Shown here piece by piece: positions 50,587 to 63,421 of a stretch of 64,000 nt of DNA (position 1 is the first letter of the stretch; each line of letters starts with the position of its first letter). Under the pieces are notes generated by a model. It had not been told where the DNA came from and made no database searches. It worked only from the letters and a program-made list of their open reading frames with translations. The position numbers were made by a program, and so were the translations under genes. This stretch comes from Erythrophleum ivorense (Eukaryota > Streptophyta > Magnoliopsida > Fabales > Fabaceae), in assembly GCA_026724425.1 (NCBI GenBank), contig JAIUCV010000118.1:930001-994000 (forward strand), written 5' to 3'.

Positions 50587-51856
50587 CTTCCACATGCAAT
50601 TTACAACTCACACAAAAAGTTAAAATACAAGATTGTTTCCCTGACAACAACGTAGATAAGGTAAATTACTAAATGTGGAGTTGGGCTAGCAATATAAAAA
50701 CATAAAGTAAAAGAAACTATAAATTTGCTATCTATGCACTCACTTGTGAGGACCAATAGTAGAGGTCTCAAATTCTTACAATTTTTATAAAAACCCTAAT
50801 TGGATGAATAGTTTTAATATCACCTATAATTATATTGGATATAAATCATCACTTTAATTTCTTCAAATAGCTTCTAATATATTCAATATAATTAATTTCA
50901 TCCTTTAGCATCTAAATCCATAACTATAGCTTAAGTTTCTAATGCCACTACTAATCCTAGGTTTTGAATTTCACAAATTAACTACCATAATCTAATTTAA
51001 GCTTCTAAAATTTAGTTTGAATTTAGAATATATCTTAAGGAGCTTAAATGAGCATGTAGGAAGTGCTAATCCATACCTTAATGATTTAAACCAAAAAGCC
51101 CCAATTTGAGGGCTCCTTCCATGGCCAAAATGAGAAAGGAAGTTGTCATTAAAGTTTAAATCACCATTGGCATGAAAATGGAGTAAAAATGGAAGTTAAA
51201 GTCAAGGAGAAAGCAACCCAAATATAAGAGAAGAGGAGGAATGAAATTTAAGCTTTAATGGAGTTCACCACCATGGTTCTTCACCACCCAACACCTGGCC
51301 ACTTGAGCAAGACGATGGCAGCAGTGTCTAAGGGGGAAGAATTGCTAGCAAGCAACAAAGAATGAAGAAAAGAAAAGAAAAAAAAAATTGAAGAAGAAGA
51401 GGAAGGATGGGTTGCATTAATGGGAAGGTGTAGAACTTCGAAGAAAGAGAAGAAGAAGGAATAGGGGGCAGTGCAATGTCTAATGAGATAAAGAGGAAAG
51501 AAAAGAAATCATATTATAAAGGAAAAAGAAAAAATTATAAAAGGTACCTAAAGATTTCTAAGGGAATTTATGTAAGACTCATAGGAAAGTTGTTTTTATT
51601 TTTATTTTTCATGTCTAAAAGTGAAAATAAAGACCCTACAATTATCAAGAGTTTCATGTCAACCTATTTTAAAATTTTGAGACATAGAAATATCTTGATG
51701 ATACAAGGTAGATGTCAAAATAACTTCTTAAGATAATTTTAAAGCTCTAAAATTATCCTTAAAATTATCTAAATCTTATATTTATCCTAAAAGTAAATTA
51801 ATTTAATTTAATTAATTATTTTACTATTATTAATATAATTAGGTTATTACAGCTAA
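49471..51856 (-). mobile_element. solo LTR with GCTAA target duplication
   Basis: The LTR runs 49476-51851 (2376 bp). On the minus strand it begins TGTAATAACC and ends GGGTCGTGACA. GCTAA flanks it on both sides (49471-49475 and 51852-51856), a perfect 5-bp duplication. There is no coding interior, so it is a solo LTR of a long-LTR Gypsy family. It contains an (AC)n-(AT)n microsatellite at about 50534-50586 and pyrimidine-rich sequence near 51200-51480 on the minus strand. Confidence 0.85.
50534..50586. repeat. compound (AC)n(AT)n microsatellite
   Basis: About 19 AC units followed by about 7 AT units. The 67-residue frame across it (50650-50447) reflects the repeat and is not a gene. Confidence 0.95.
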
Positions 51857-52626
51857 TAACTTAATTAGTGGGTCAAACACACTTATAAGATTCACAAATC
51901 ACATGAATAGCCATAACACATATGCGAGGTCCACATTAATCATCAGGACATACTTCTAAGGTCCATGATAAAATATACACAATAGTCAAACTCAAGTATG
52001 GCTTTATATAAAACACAATCATGTACATATAAGCAATACACATATTTTATAACAAATATAAATGGAATTAAACTCTAGTTACCTTAAATGTTATTTTTCA
52101 CCTTCAAATTAGTCACTGATAGCCACCAAGTAGAGATACAAACCTACAGCAACCATAAACAACCAGTATATATTCATTAACCTAAAGAGACATATGCTTT
52201 AAATTAGTCAACACTTAACAAATCACTAAATTTCAGCTCACAGGAGTTTTTAAAAGTTGCAAACTACCAATTTGAGTCTAACAATTCAAACCAACACAAT
52301 GGGTCCTCTAAATTTTCGCACATGCACATGACCACACATAAAAATCAGCCTTTAAAATGAAATTTGAGCAAAATAACATTATATATGGAGGGGATTTACT
52401 TACCAAATGGATGCTTAAGCTTCGTCTTCCATTTCTTTATCAAAACCCATTAAAAATCTCAATTTTCCAACCTAGAGTTCCACAAACTATCACAAAATAA
52501 AGAGTTGTTCAATTCAAATAAAAGAGGAAAAGGAGAGGAATATTTTTCTTTTCACTCTTGCATCTTCCTCTCATATTAGCTCCAAAGTGTAAAAGCCCAA
52601 GCTCCCTCTCTCCCTTGTGTTTTTCT
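51857..52626. other. continuation of solo-LTR host sequence, no gene
   Basis: Removing the solo LTR joins this to 47301-49470. Pyrimidine-rich toward 52550-52620, ending at the CACTA terminus. TCT at 52624-52626 would be one half of the 3-bp duplication expected for CACTA insertion. Confidence 0.4.
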
Positions 52627-52639
52627 CACTACAAAAAAA

Positions 52640-53215
52640 AGGCTTTTAGTGGCGATAGAAGTCGCCATTAAAAATAACCAAAGTCGCCACTAAAGCTTTA
52701 TAATGGTGACAAAAGGTCGTCACCAAGTTGTCACAAATGCAATTGTAGCAAAAAGGCTTTAGTGGCGACAAAAAACATCGCCACTAAAAATGACAATCAA
52801 TGGCAACCTGCGTTGCCACTAAAGACCAAAATGAAAATTGCATTGACCTATCGCCACTAAAGACTTGTTAATCAGTGGCAAAAAATGCCATAATTAGTGG
52901 CGACCTATTGTCGCCACTAATTTCTAGTGCCAATGAAAGGTTACCACTGATTGTTATAGTTTTAGTGGCGACCTATTGCTGCCACTAAATATCAAGGTTT
53001 TTAGTGGCGACCTACTGTCGCCACTAATTCAACTAGTTTTAGTGTCAACTTGTGGTCGTTACTAATTCAACTAGTTTTAGTGTCAACTCATGGTCGTCAC
53101 TAATTCTTATAGTTTTAGTAATGAATTCTAATTATGTTGTCACCACTAAATTTTTTTTTGAAATAGTTATTTTTGAAGCATTTAGTGACGTCTTATTGTC
53201 GCCATTAAAGGTGAC
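52640..53215. repeat. CACTA subterminal repeats
   Basis: TTTAGTGGCGAC and its reverse complement GTCGCCACTAAA recur many times, often as closely spaced inverted pairs. In known CACTA elements such repeats bind the TNPA protein and are needed for transposition. They become degenerate toward 53200. Confidence 0.88.
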
Positions 53216-53867
53216 AGAAATTTTGTTTTAAAACATTCTATTTGTAATTACACGTTATTTATCTAAAAAAATAACAGAATTCAAATGGTTCTAAAATCAA
53301 ATTCAGAAGATATGAGAAGGCAATGATAAAATCAAAGTACAACAACTAAATTGAATTACATCAAAAGAAAATTTTGATTAAAAACAAAGAGTAAACTCAA
53401 CAAAGTCGTAGTCAAATACATAATCAACAATGAGAAAACTAAAGTTATAAATTGTACATTCACTAGTAATAGTTGTTGAACTTCTAAAAAAAACAACTAG
53501 TGAGGTGGAATATATTTAATATGCTCTGTTATTCTTTGAAGCCCACTCAACCTGTAAGAGGAGGAAAAAAAAGTGTTATTGAATTTAACACTAGTAATTA
53601 CTTTGGGCTAAAAGAGAAACAATAGCAATTAAAATATCATATAGCATTTAAATTAAAATTTAAACTTTGAACCATGCTTAAATAAATATTTAAACTAGTA
53701 GTAAAAAAACAGTGATTTATAAACATACCGCTATTTATCTAGATTCATTGAGCTGGTCTACTTGAAATATTGCTACTTGAAGGTAAATGTCCCTATTAGA
53801 ATATTTTAAAAAAATGGTAAGTATTGTTTATTCTTAGAAACAAGAAAGAAAGTGTGTTATAGACCTA

Positions 53868-55567
53868 CTATTGTAATGTGGACAACAAGGCAGCAACTTG
53901 TGCGTGAACTTCATCCTGCACTTGTTGGGCCATCTGAGATCGCTCTTGCTCGAGCTTCCATTCAAATTTTTCTTGCATTTTTTGCTCTATTTCTTTGCGC
54001 TCTTGTGCCATTTGGGCACGGTCCTCCTCCCATTTTTGTTCCATTTCTTCCCAAACTTGTTCTATTGCAGATGACACCCTATAGTCTACGTCAACTTGGT
54101 CAATGGGTCTCTTTTTTAGGGGTTTCTTTCCATAATCCTTTCCACAAACAAACCTTGACCGTGCACCCAATACAGTAGATAAAATTTCATCTCCAGTCAT
54201 GTGAGATTCAACTTCAGATGATTGTTGTCGAACAACAAGCTCATGTAGACAACCCTTCAGTTTAATTAACAAATTAAAAACACATACAATAAATTGTAAT
54301 TAAGCCAAGATAAAAAATTGAAAGATGTTGAAAAGTTACATGAATCTCCTATGACTTGGGATTAGCCTACTCTATCTCCCCATCCTTTGTACGACAAGTG
54401 TGTTACGCCTCCCATACCACATCAGGTCCTGCTGGTTCACCAATAATGGGATCCCTCTAAAATATGTTGTAAATAGCATTATTTCATCTTATAATAATAG
54501 AGAAAAAAAATTCTTATATAGAAGTACATTGGTAAATAAAAAATGAAGAGTCTATCCTTACCAAACTATGCTCTACCTTTACAAACGACCGCATGCCACA
54601 TGTATGCTTATTATAGAACAAGAGTACATTACCTTAAAATCTTTAGTAGCCCAATGTTGGAGCAACCACTCCCAATCTATAGGATGCACATCAGCTGGTC
54701 GAACTGCACGCCTATCTTCATTTGTATCTAGAAATTTGACAAGATCATGTAACTTTGTCTTCCAACTCCTAAACAATCTCCGTAAAGTGCTAAGAGTGAA
54801 GTGCTTCATCAACGACTCAGCTTGACCCTCTCGTTGTTCAAATTTATCCTACAGACCACAAACATAAATAGTTATAGTTACATATGTAAAGGGTTTAAAA
54901 TTAATAAAACAATTTAGTTTGTATAACTGTCTATACACAAACATATTACCTTAACCTTTAACCACATAATATCCCCCATATTTTTCTTGTTGGGCAGGCT
55001 AATCACCATCTCTAAATAAATAAGCGGTCCGAACCACCAAGCCACAATAACTAGAGAACTCTTGAGCGCCATCTCCAACAGCTCGCTCGAAGTCTTCAGG
55101 GATGTCAATAATAATCTTTTTACCATGTTTTGTCTTCAAATCAACAAACAAACACTTGTATTTTCCTCGGCCTTTCTTAATAGTGCTACAAGAAGCTGAA
55201 TAAGACATGTAGGTCATAAAAAATCATTACACTTAGATAGACATATATGTGCGTGTGTGTGTGTGCGCGCGCGCATGTGAGGGGGGAGAAAAAAAATAAG
55301 CCATAATTAAATAAAATCTAAAGGTGATTATACCTGCACTACTCTGGTTCAGTGATGGCTGCATGGGTGGAGAATCTTCATGTTCTTGTTGTGTCATAGA
55401 TGGTGGTAGTGTGGGTGGAGTAGACTCCCTACTCTCAGAAACATTCCCTATGACAAGTCATGGTGGTGATGTCACATCACTTGTGTGGTTGCGTCTCAAC
55501 TGACCACTGCCATGCTCATTCCCTCTTCCCCCCTTCCTCCAACCCTGCCACGTCCACCACTTGACAT
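53868..55567 (-). pseudogene. TNPA-like gene (Transposase_24 type), disrupted
   Basis: From the ATG at 55567 the N-terminal part is glycine- and arginine-rich (SSGGRGR). A second exon has KKGRGKYKCLF, KHGKKIIIDIPEDF and AVGDGAQEFSSYCGLVVRTA (55217-54999), the conserved start of the plant Transposase_24 domain. Further exons hold LSTLRRLFRSWKTKLHDLVK and WEWLLQHW (54812-54630). The C-terminal part has ILSTVLGARSRFVCG, then a long E-, Q- and R-rich coiled coil (54272-53868). TNPA-type proteins bind the subterminal repeats and help excision. At least one stop in the first exon (TGA following AVVS) suggests that it is inactive. Exon borders are approximate. Confidence 0.72.
55249..55274. repeat. 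GT/GC dinucleotide microsatellite
   Basis: GTGTGTGT followed by GCGCGCGC inside a TNPA intron. Confidence 0.9.
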
Positions 55568-55985
55568 TTTCTACAAAATTGTAAATAAGATATGAGATAT
55601 AGTAGTTTGAATTCAAATGCTAACTTAAATATATAAACATAAGGCAATATGTTTGTAAGTATACTACCAGAAAACATTTAATCTAAACTATAAGTAGTAT
55701 CATTTGTGTCGTTTACATCATCATCATTAAATATGTCCTCCCTATCTTCTTCATAAGTGGACATATCTTCATCAAGTATGTCTTCTCCATCTTCTTTATC
55801 AGTGGATACATCCTCATCATTATCATCAATGAATTCATCCACCTCAGCAATTACATTTGGCCCACTTGGTCGAGGGCGTTCACTTGAGTAGTTTATTGTT
55901 CTGGTTGAATGTCATCCTTATGAAGGCAAACCACTAGGTCAATGCCTACATCACCACTAGTAGTCAAATCTACTTCAATTTCAAT

Positions 55986-58900
55986 CTATTGATAAGCCTC
56001 ATCGCTTAATAATTCTTCATTGTCCCCATCTACGCCATATTCAGTCATCTCTGGTATATTAAAGAAGTCACGAGGATTTGTTTTTACAACAACAAGCCAA
56101 TTTGGGTCACAATTGTCCTTTAGGTAAAATATCTGTTCTGTTTGAGATGCTAAGACAAATGGTTCATTTGAGTTCAATGAGTATTGGGTGTTGACACTTG
56201 TAATTCCATATTTGTCCACCTTGCATCCTCTTCCTAAATGACCCACATCCCACCAATGACACTTGAAGAGATACACTTTCTTATTCCCAATGTATGACAA
56301 TTCATATATATCTTCTAAAATACCATAATACTCTTTTGTCTCATCTGAATCATCACCCCTCACAAGGACTCCACTATTCCTTGTTCTTCTACTAGAGGCT
56401 CGGTCTTGAGTGTGAAATCTAAATCCATTTACCATAAATGTGGAATAACAATGGACCATTTTTAGCGATCCAACTCTAAGGCTCATAAGGTCATCACTTA
56501 CATCACCCTGTGCACCTAACTCTAAAACTTAAAAGGACAACATGTATGAATATCATAACGTTTAATCTAACTAATAGAGACATGAGGTCAAAACATACTT
56601 GTGCACGAAACTATTCTGGGAATTCCACAACCATTGAAGCTTGTGTTTCAGTTTCCATCTTATGCTTCCTGCAATGTATGATCTACTTAATTAAAAGGTG
56701 ATAATAGAAAATTTTTTAGGTAAGCAATGGCTAATTCCTATAAACTTACTCAATAAATGGCCAGATGTCTTCACAATTTTAAAACACGTATATACAAGCT
56801 TGATTAAACTCTATATCTGATAGAAAAATTGATTCATAACGTCCCCTCGCCTGTCCACTTAGATTGAAGATAGACATCTTATCATGTTCCACATGTCCAT
56901 CATCATTCCTAAGAGGTCTATTGAACTTAGTTAGGACATTTTTTAGATAACGCGAACAAAAAGTAAGGCATTCATCAGCTAAGTAACCTTTAGCGATTGA
57001 ACCTTTTGGACGAGCCTTGTTACGAACATAAGTTTTTAGTGTTCGCAAGTACCTGCATTAGTATGAATAAGGTAAGACATTTTTTTAAATAATAGAAAAG
57101 ACATCATAGCTTAAGGTCAGCCTTACCTTTCAATAGGATACATCCATCGATATTGGACAGGTCCACTAAGCTTAGCCTCTCTTGCTAAGTGAACAGGCAA
57201 ATAGACCATGATATCAAAGAAGGCAGGTGGAAATACCATTTCTAATTTGCACAATGTGATTGCAATTTGGGTTTCCAAGACATCAAGATCTTCAATTCTC
57301 AAGCACTTTGAACATAAGTTCTTAAAAAAAATTTCCAACTCTATTATAGGTTTTGACATTTCATTAGGCAACAAAGCACGTATTGTAAGTGGAAATATGT
57401 CTTGCAATAATACATGGTGGTCATGACATTTCAACCCAGAGATTTTTCGCTCATGGATATTGACGCACCTTGAAATGTTTGAAGAGAAGGAGTCTGGCAC
57501 CCTCAATTTAGCCAAGAAGTCACAAACTTTTGCCTTCTCTTGTCTTGACAATGTATAGCATGCTGCTGGAAGCAGGATTTTGTTACCATCTTCTATGGGA
57601 TGCAATTATTGCCTAATCCCTAAATCAACCAAGTCATATCGACTCTTCAATGTATCTTTAGTCTTTCCAACGACACCCATCAATGTCAACATTATGTTAT
57701 CCGACACATTTCTTTCTATATGCATAACATCAACATTATGTCAGAGCAGTAGAGTTTTCCAATAAGGAAATTTAAAGAAAATACTTTTCTTCCTCCAATT
57801 GAAAGCATCATTGGTAGGGAAACGCTTTCGCTTTTGGTTTTTCCCAAAACTCACATCTCCTAATGCTTGAAGTTGTATAAGTGCTTCCTCACCAGTAAGA
57901 GGCAAGGGTGTAAGTGAATGTTCAACTTTCTCGTCAAATGCCCTCCTGTTATTACACCATGGATGATTGGGAGGAAGGAAGCGAGCCCCATGTAACATAA
58001 CTTATTTCGTAAAGAAGTGGAATATGTGCCCTTGTGGCAACAAGGGCATGCAAACTTTCCCTTGGTGGACCACCCTGAGAGGTTCGCATACGTTGGGAAG
58101 TCATTGATTGTCCAAATGATAGCAGCACGCATCTTAAAATTGGACTGTGAATAGGCATCATATGTGTCAAGACCATCGTTCTATAATTCCTGTAACTCTT
58201 CAATCAGGGGTTACAAATATACATCAATGTCATTACCAGGACATTTAGGGCCTGGAAGAAGAAGTGTCATCATAAAGTATGGGTGCTTCATGCATAACCA
58301 CGGTGGCAAATTATATGGAACTAGCACAACTGCCAAATGCTATGATTAGTACTCATATTTTCATAAGGTCGGAACCCATCACTAGCTAGAACTAATCGTA
58401 CATTTTTGCAATCACGAGAGAAGTCAAGATACTGGTTATCAAATGATTTTTAAGTAATGGAGTTAGATAGATGTCATAACACACCGTCGTCAATACATTC
58501 TTCCATGTGCCATCTCATATCTTTAGCTATTTGTTGAGCCATGTACAGCTGTTGCAACCTAGGCTTTAATGGAAAATGTCGCAACACTTTACGGGACACT
58601 TTCTTGCCTTTATGACCATCCAACTTCCATCTAGACATGTTGCACTTAGGGCATGATTCTGCATTTGCGTATTCTCGCCAATATAAGACGCAATCATTTT
58701 CACATGCATCAATATTAGTATAACCCAATCCAAGCTCCCTAACAACCTTCCTTGCTTCATAGTAATTATTAGGTACTAGTGCCCTTTTAGGTAAGACATC
58801 TTTGAATAAACTCAACAATGTATCTATAAATTTGTTACTCCAATGGTTGAGGCATTTCAGATGAAGGAGTTTGACAATAAAAGATAGCTTTGTCACATTA

Positions 58901-59324
58901 TTACAACTTAGATAGAGTTCGGTTTGAGCATCTTCCAACAATTTAAAAAATTGGCTAGCCTGTAAGTTAGGTGACTCATTTGAATATGTTTCACCAATGC
59001 ATCATGTAACATCTCAATGATGTCATCATCTTCATCACTATCTACAGGTGCTTCGTCATTTGCATGTTGGAGGGGACTATAGATACTAGGTCGAGCTTCT
59101 CCATGTGAGTCTCACACTTTATAACTTTTATTGAATCCCTTCTTAAACAGATCTGCCCTTACTTCACTTCTTATTTTTCACGCTGTATTCTTGCACCCTT
59201 TACATGGGCATCGAATCATATCAGTCACCCCAGCTTGGCTGAATGCCCATTGGAGAAACTCATTAACACCTTGTCTATATGCCATATCAGCCCTATTCCT
59301 AATATGCATCCAACTTTTATCCAT
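55986..59324 (-). pseudogene. CACTA TNP2 transposase (TNPD-like), disrupted
   Basis: Domain order from the 59324 ATG: transposase-associated domain (MDKSWM and IRCPCKGCKN), broken by TGA at 59180. Next is the TNP2 catalytic region with KLSFIVKLLHLKCL, DACENDCVLYWREY and FPLKPRLQQLYMAQQIAKDM (58941-58474). It continues with RAAIIWTINDFPTYANLSGW and STKGKFACPCC (about 58132-58020). A DUF4218-type region holds FFDIMVYLPVHLAREAKL and PVQYRWMYPIER (57605-57123), then a short intact intron and YLRTLKTYVRNKARPKGSI. After a further exon containing MVVEFPE and a stop comes a DUF4216-type region with YYGILEDIYEL and KVYLFKCHWWD (56486-55986). Several in-frame stops and frameshifts lie between 58470 and 57600. 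The protein would cut and move CACTA ends, but this copy cannot be complete. Confidence 0.87.
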
Positions 59325-59339
59325 CCATAAATCCAACAT

Positions 59340-60060
59340 GAATGTTTTCAAAGTGAGTATTTATAACTCATTTGTAATTATACATGTCTATATTATATAG
59401 AATACTAGGAAAGAGATATATTTCTCTTTGGCATACACTACATATACTGTTATATCATCTAGAATACAAGTATCTGGTTCATCAAATAATCAAACCAATT
59501 CAAAGGTAAAATCCTCCATAAACAACTAGTTCATTTCATCACTTCCTTACGGTAAACATGTATCTATGTAAATCTAAGGATGAAGAAAAATGACATGTAT
59601 GATACAAGTAGGCATGTTGCAACTTACATATTTTGTATATAATCAACCAAGAAGATTTGAATAATTTAACTACATATGATAAGGTTCACCCACATAAAGT
59701 AGTTCACAAGACAAAGTCATTTAGCTATTAATTTGTCATAGCATAACAAGGTAAATTTACATAGGCCATCAGATGATAATTGCAACCTTTGAGTGTGACA
59801 GAAGCAAGGAAGTTGTCATAATGATAAAAAAGTTGAGATTACAACATTTTTGGACTCATTTCAACTTCACCTATGTATGTTATCAACATATAAATCCTAA
59901 AAGTAATTCCTACTAGATCTTTTACACATGTGGAAGGAAATCGTCCCATGTAACATAGCTTAAACCCACTAACAAGAGCAATAATAGATTCCCCCATATG
60001 ATAAAATTTCCCAATCAATGATAATAGACAAAGAAAACCCTACAACTATTAATTTTTTAT
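59340..60060. other. AT-rich, no gene seen
   Basis: Upstream of the transposase start. It would contain the CACTA 5' region if the element continues. No terminus or subterminal repeat found. Confidence 0.4.
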
Positions 60061-60069
60061 GAAACATTA

Positions 60070-61340
60070 GTTCCTAATACTTTATTAAATATTCTTTATC
60101 TTTATCTTAATCAATCAGTGTTTTAGAAAAAGAAAATTTAATAAGTTTTAAGACTACATTTGAATTTTAACTCTTAATCAAATAAATACTAATCAAATTT
60201 TAAACTTAGTATTTTATTTAATTACTCATAATCCAAATTATTTGTTAAATATTCTTCACCCTCATTTTAATCAATCAGTAATTTATTAAATGTTTCATTC
60301 ATTATTCTGAAATTAAAATTTTCTTTTTACTCTCAATCCAATACATACTAATTACATTTTAAACATTTCCCAATCTTAATTATGCTTCTCCTTTTTAAGT
60401 CTTTGCCATCCATTGCTTATCAAATTGCAAAGGTATTATTATTTTTAATCCCTTTTTACTTTTAGTACTTACCTATTAATTTGTTATTCAATCTTCTATT
60501 TAATTAATGCTTGAAAATTTAATCCTAAGAATTTGCTAAATATTCTTCATCTTCATTTTAATCTATTAGTAATTTATTAAACATTTGATTCATTATTTTG
60601 AAATTAAATTTTTTCTTTTATTCTTAATCCAATAAATACTAATTAAATTTTAAACTTTGTATTTTACTTAATTATGTTTTTATTTTTGACGCGTTAACCA
60701 TCAATTGCTTATCAAATTCCCGAGTTGGTATTATTTTTATTTACTTTTTACTGTTAGTATTAACCTATTAATTTCTTATTCAATATTTCATTTAATTATT
60801 TATTGAATATTTAATTCTAAGTATTTGTTCAATATTCTTCATTTTTATTTTAATCTATTAGTAAATATCTAAATGTGTCATTTATTATTCTGAATTTAAA
60901 TTTTCATTTTCACTCTAAATCCAATACTCACTAATTAAATTTTAAACTTAGTATTTCATTTAATCAAATTTCAAAGTCATTAATTTTTTAAGAATTGCTT
61001 TTACTTTTAGTAGTTGCCTAGTAATTTCGTATGCAAAAGTTCACTATTAATTATTTATTGAATATTCAATCCTAATTACTTATTAAATAACCTTCATCTT
61101 TATTTTATTCTAGTATCCATTTAGTAATTGTTTAATATATTATGCTTGAATTAAATGTTCATTTTTATCTTAATCAAACAATTACTAATTAACTTTTGAA
61201 TTTAGAGTTTATTTAATTATGTTTTTCTTTTTTAACTCATATCCATCAATTAATTATCAAATCTTAAAGTTATTATAACTGTTAATTACGCTTTAATTTT
61301 TAGTATTTACCTGTCAAATCTTAGAGTTTATTTAACTACT
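60070..61340 (+). repeat. AT-rich tandem array, period about 290 bp
   Basis: AATATTCTTCATCTTCATTT recurs at about 60091, 60251, 60542, 60833 and 61090. Between anchors the order is constant: ATCAATTAGTAATTTATTAA, CATTATTCTGAAATTAAA, CCAATAAATACTAATTAAAT, TTAAACTTAGTATTT, a CCATCAATTGCTTATCAAAT block and a TTTTACTTTTAGTA block. Two central copies are 291 bp each; the outer ones are shortened. Divergence is substantial. Confidence 0.8.
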
Positions 61341-61439
61341 GTTAGCATGCGTTTAGGTTAAAGAAGCAGTTCTAAGACTAAACTCCTTCCATATATATGT
61401 CTTAAATCACATTTTTATCTTCTACCTTATATTTTTCCA

Positions 61440-61691
61440 GCATTTAGTTATATATATATATATATATATATATCCTAAATCACATTTTTATCATCAGAAA
61501 GGCATGAACTAACAAGAAAATATCACCTGGTTGCTTCGAAAAGTGCTTGTAGTGAGTTATGAGGAGGAATATAAGATTCAAAGATAGCTTGTCAAGTTAG
61601 ACTTGCACCCAAAACTAGAAGGAAAATATTGTCAAAAGGATTTCTGTGTGAAAAGGAAACAAATGCATCAATTCTTTTGTGTCAATACGAG

Positions 61692-61730
<39 letters not shown>

Positions 61731-61805
61731 CTATATACATATGGATCTATATATATATATGTATATATATGTGCACTGACCTTGCCTATTGGAATTAAAA
61801 GCTCA
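61440..61805 (+). repeat. dispersed duplicate, copy 1
   Basis: AAGGCATGAACTAACAAGAA, GACTTGCACCCAAAA, CAGTGTCAATA-type and ACCTTGCCTATTGGAA blocks recur in the same order at 62610-62935. A (TA)n(TG)n microsatellite lies at 61692-61730. The 61-residue ORF over it is repeat-derived. Confidence 0.75.
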
Positions 61806-62566
61806 AATTGGTAAACTATTTAATAGGTATTTTTATAATTTCATTCATTTAATAAGAAGCCTTAGAAAATTAAAAATTATATCTTCATATTCATTTATTT
61901 ACTTTGTTCAATCTCTATGGAAATTTCAGATGAAATTGATAATATAAATCAATATGAATTTATTTAATCATTATATTTCTACCGTAAAGAATAACATATG
62001 TCAAAAGTCCTTAAATAGATTAAGTTTAAATTTTTTCTATTTTTATTAATTAAAAAAAATAAATATTAAATATTTAAAATTCATTACTTAAATAGATTTT
62101 ATATATTTAAATTCCTGTGCCATTTGTATGTTTTTTTCATCAAAATTAACAAAAATTGGAGAGAGAGAATAGTTAAGTTCCTTTAACCACAACCATACAT
62201 TTGTTCGTTTTGAATTTTCCCTATAATAGTCTACTAGGTTTGGCGAAGAAGTTAAAAATTCAATTCATTTGATGTATTTTTTTTAATTTATATATTTCTA
62301 AATCTCACAATTGCCATTTATCTCTCTGTGTTGCTATTTTCTTTGTAGAGACTCATATTCATGGCCTACTATATTATATCAGGTATCATTTGAATTTTAA
62401 TCTCTCATCTTTTAATAATTGGTATTAGAATTAAAGGTTCTAATATTGTTTTGTATGAAAATTTTTTTCACTTCTGATTCATCTACTATATCTATATGAT
62501 GATTTGGATTTTGAATCTTGATATAAACTTAATTGATATTAAGATAAATATATATATATATATATA

Positions 62567-63000
62567 TCATGGCCTTATTCTATATTCATTTTCCTAGTTT
62601 GCTGTCCAATCCTATATTTTTCCAGCACCTAGTTCCATATATATCATAAATCACATTTTTATGTTTAGAAAGGCATGAACCAACAAGAAAGTATTACCTT
62701 GTTGCTCCAAATAGTGACTATAGTGAGTTGTGAAGAGGAATTAAAGAACCAGGTCTTGCATGCCAAGGTAGACTTGCACCCAAAAACAAAAGAAAAAACT
62801 GTCAGCAGGATTTCTTAGCAAGCAGGAAACAGATGTATTAATTCTTCTGTGTCAATATGGATCTATATCTATATATATATATATATGTGCACAGACCTTG
62901 CCTATTGGAACTGAAAGCTCAAGAATTTTAATCACAGGAAACAAAACTATCATGGCCTTATTTTGTATTCATTTTCCTAGTTTGCTATCCAATCCTATCA
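62567..63000 (+). repeat. 384-bp tandem duplication unit plus partial copy
   Basis: ATCATGGCCTTATT.T.TATT and CATTTTCCTAGTTTGCT start at 62567 and again at 62951, a 384-bp period; the second copy breaks off after about 50 bp. The interior (62610-62935) is the second copy of 61440-61805. Confidence 0.7.
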
Positions 63001-63335
63001 TGGCTATCAATGGGATTAATAGTTGTTCATAAAATACAAGTTTGTTCATCAAAACAATCAACAAGATAGCAACGTACAAAAAATTGGCAAAGAGTTGCAA
63101 GGATATGTTCATAAACCAAGAAGATAGTGTTGTAATGAAACTTCTTGTTAAGATTTTGAATAAACATATAGACATTAGCAATGATCTTTAACTGGTCAAG
63201 GAAGAAGTGGCAAAAATCAAAGGCTAATTAAGTAAAAAGGGTACTTATAGAAGAACTTAGCCATTGACATATGCAAGAGTTATGGTCAAAACTTTTATTT
63301 TACAAGATTCAGAATTTAATTTATAACACAATTGA

Positions 63336-63421
63336 AAAAAAGGACGTCGTAGTAAAGCTGTATTATTATTTTTTGGGCAATCAATGTCCAAATATAACTG
63401 AAAAAAGGACGTCGTAGTAAA
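63336..63421 (+). repeat. short direct repeat with GACGTC core
   Basis: AAAAAAGGACGTCGTAGTAA plus AGCT occurs twice about 62 bp apart (near 63338 and 63400). GACGTC is palindromic. It stands out in an AT-rich surround. Confidence 0.8.

Larger units (their letters stand above)
52627..59339 (-). mobile_element. CACTA (En/Spm) DNA transposon, other end not found
   Basis: The terminus CACTACAAAAAAAAGGC at 52627 is the diagnostic end of the CACTA superfamily. It is followed inward by about 0.6 kb of direct and inverted GTGGCGAC-type subterminal repeats, then a TNPA-like gene and a TNP2 transposase gene, both on the minus strand. The end at 52627 is therefore the 3' end of the element. I found no second CACTA terminus or GTGGCGAC cluster from 59340 to 64000, so the 5' part is either outside the window or lost. 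The transposase frame is broken. Confidence 0.88.

Noticed and set aside
61545..61560. GTAGTG as the missing CACTA terminus
   Set aside because: It lacks the poly-T stretch and subterminal repeats, and the same block recurs at 62.7 kb as part of another duplication.
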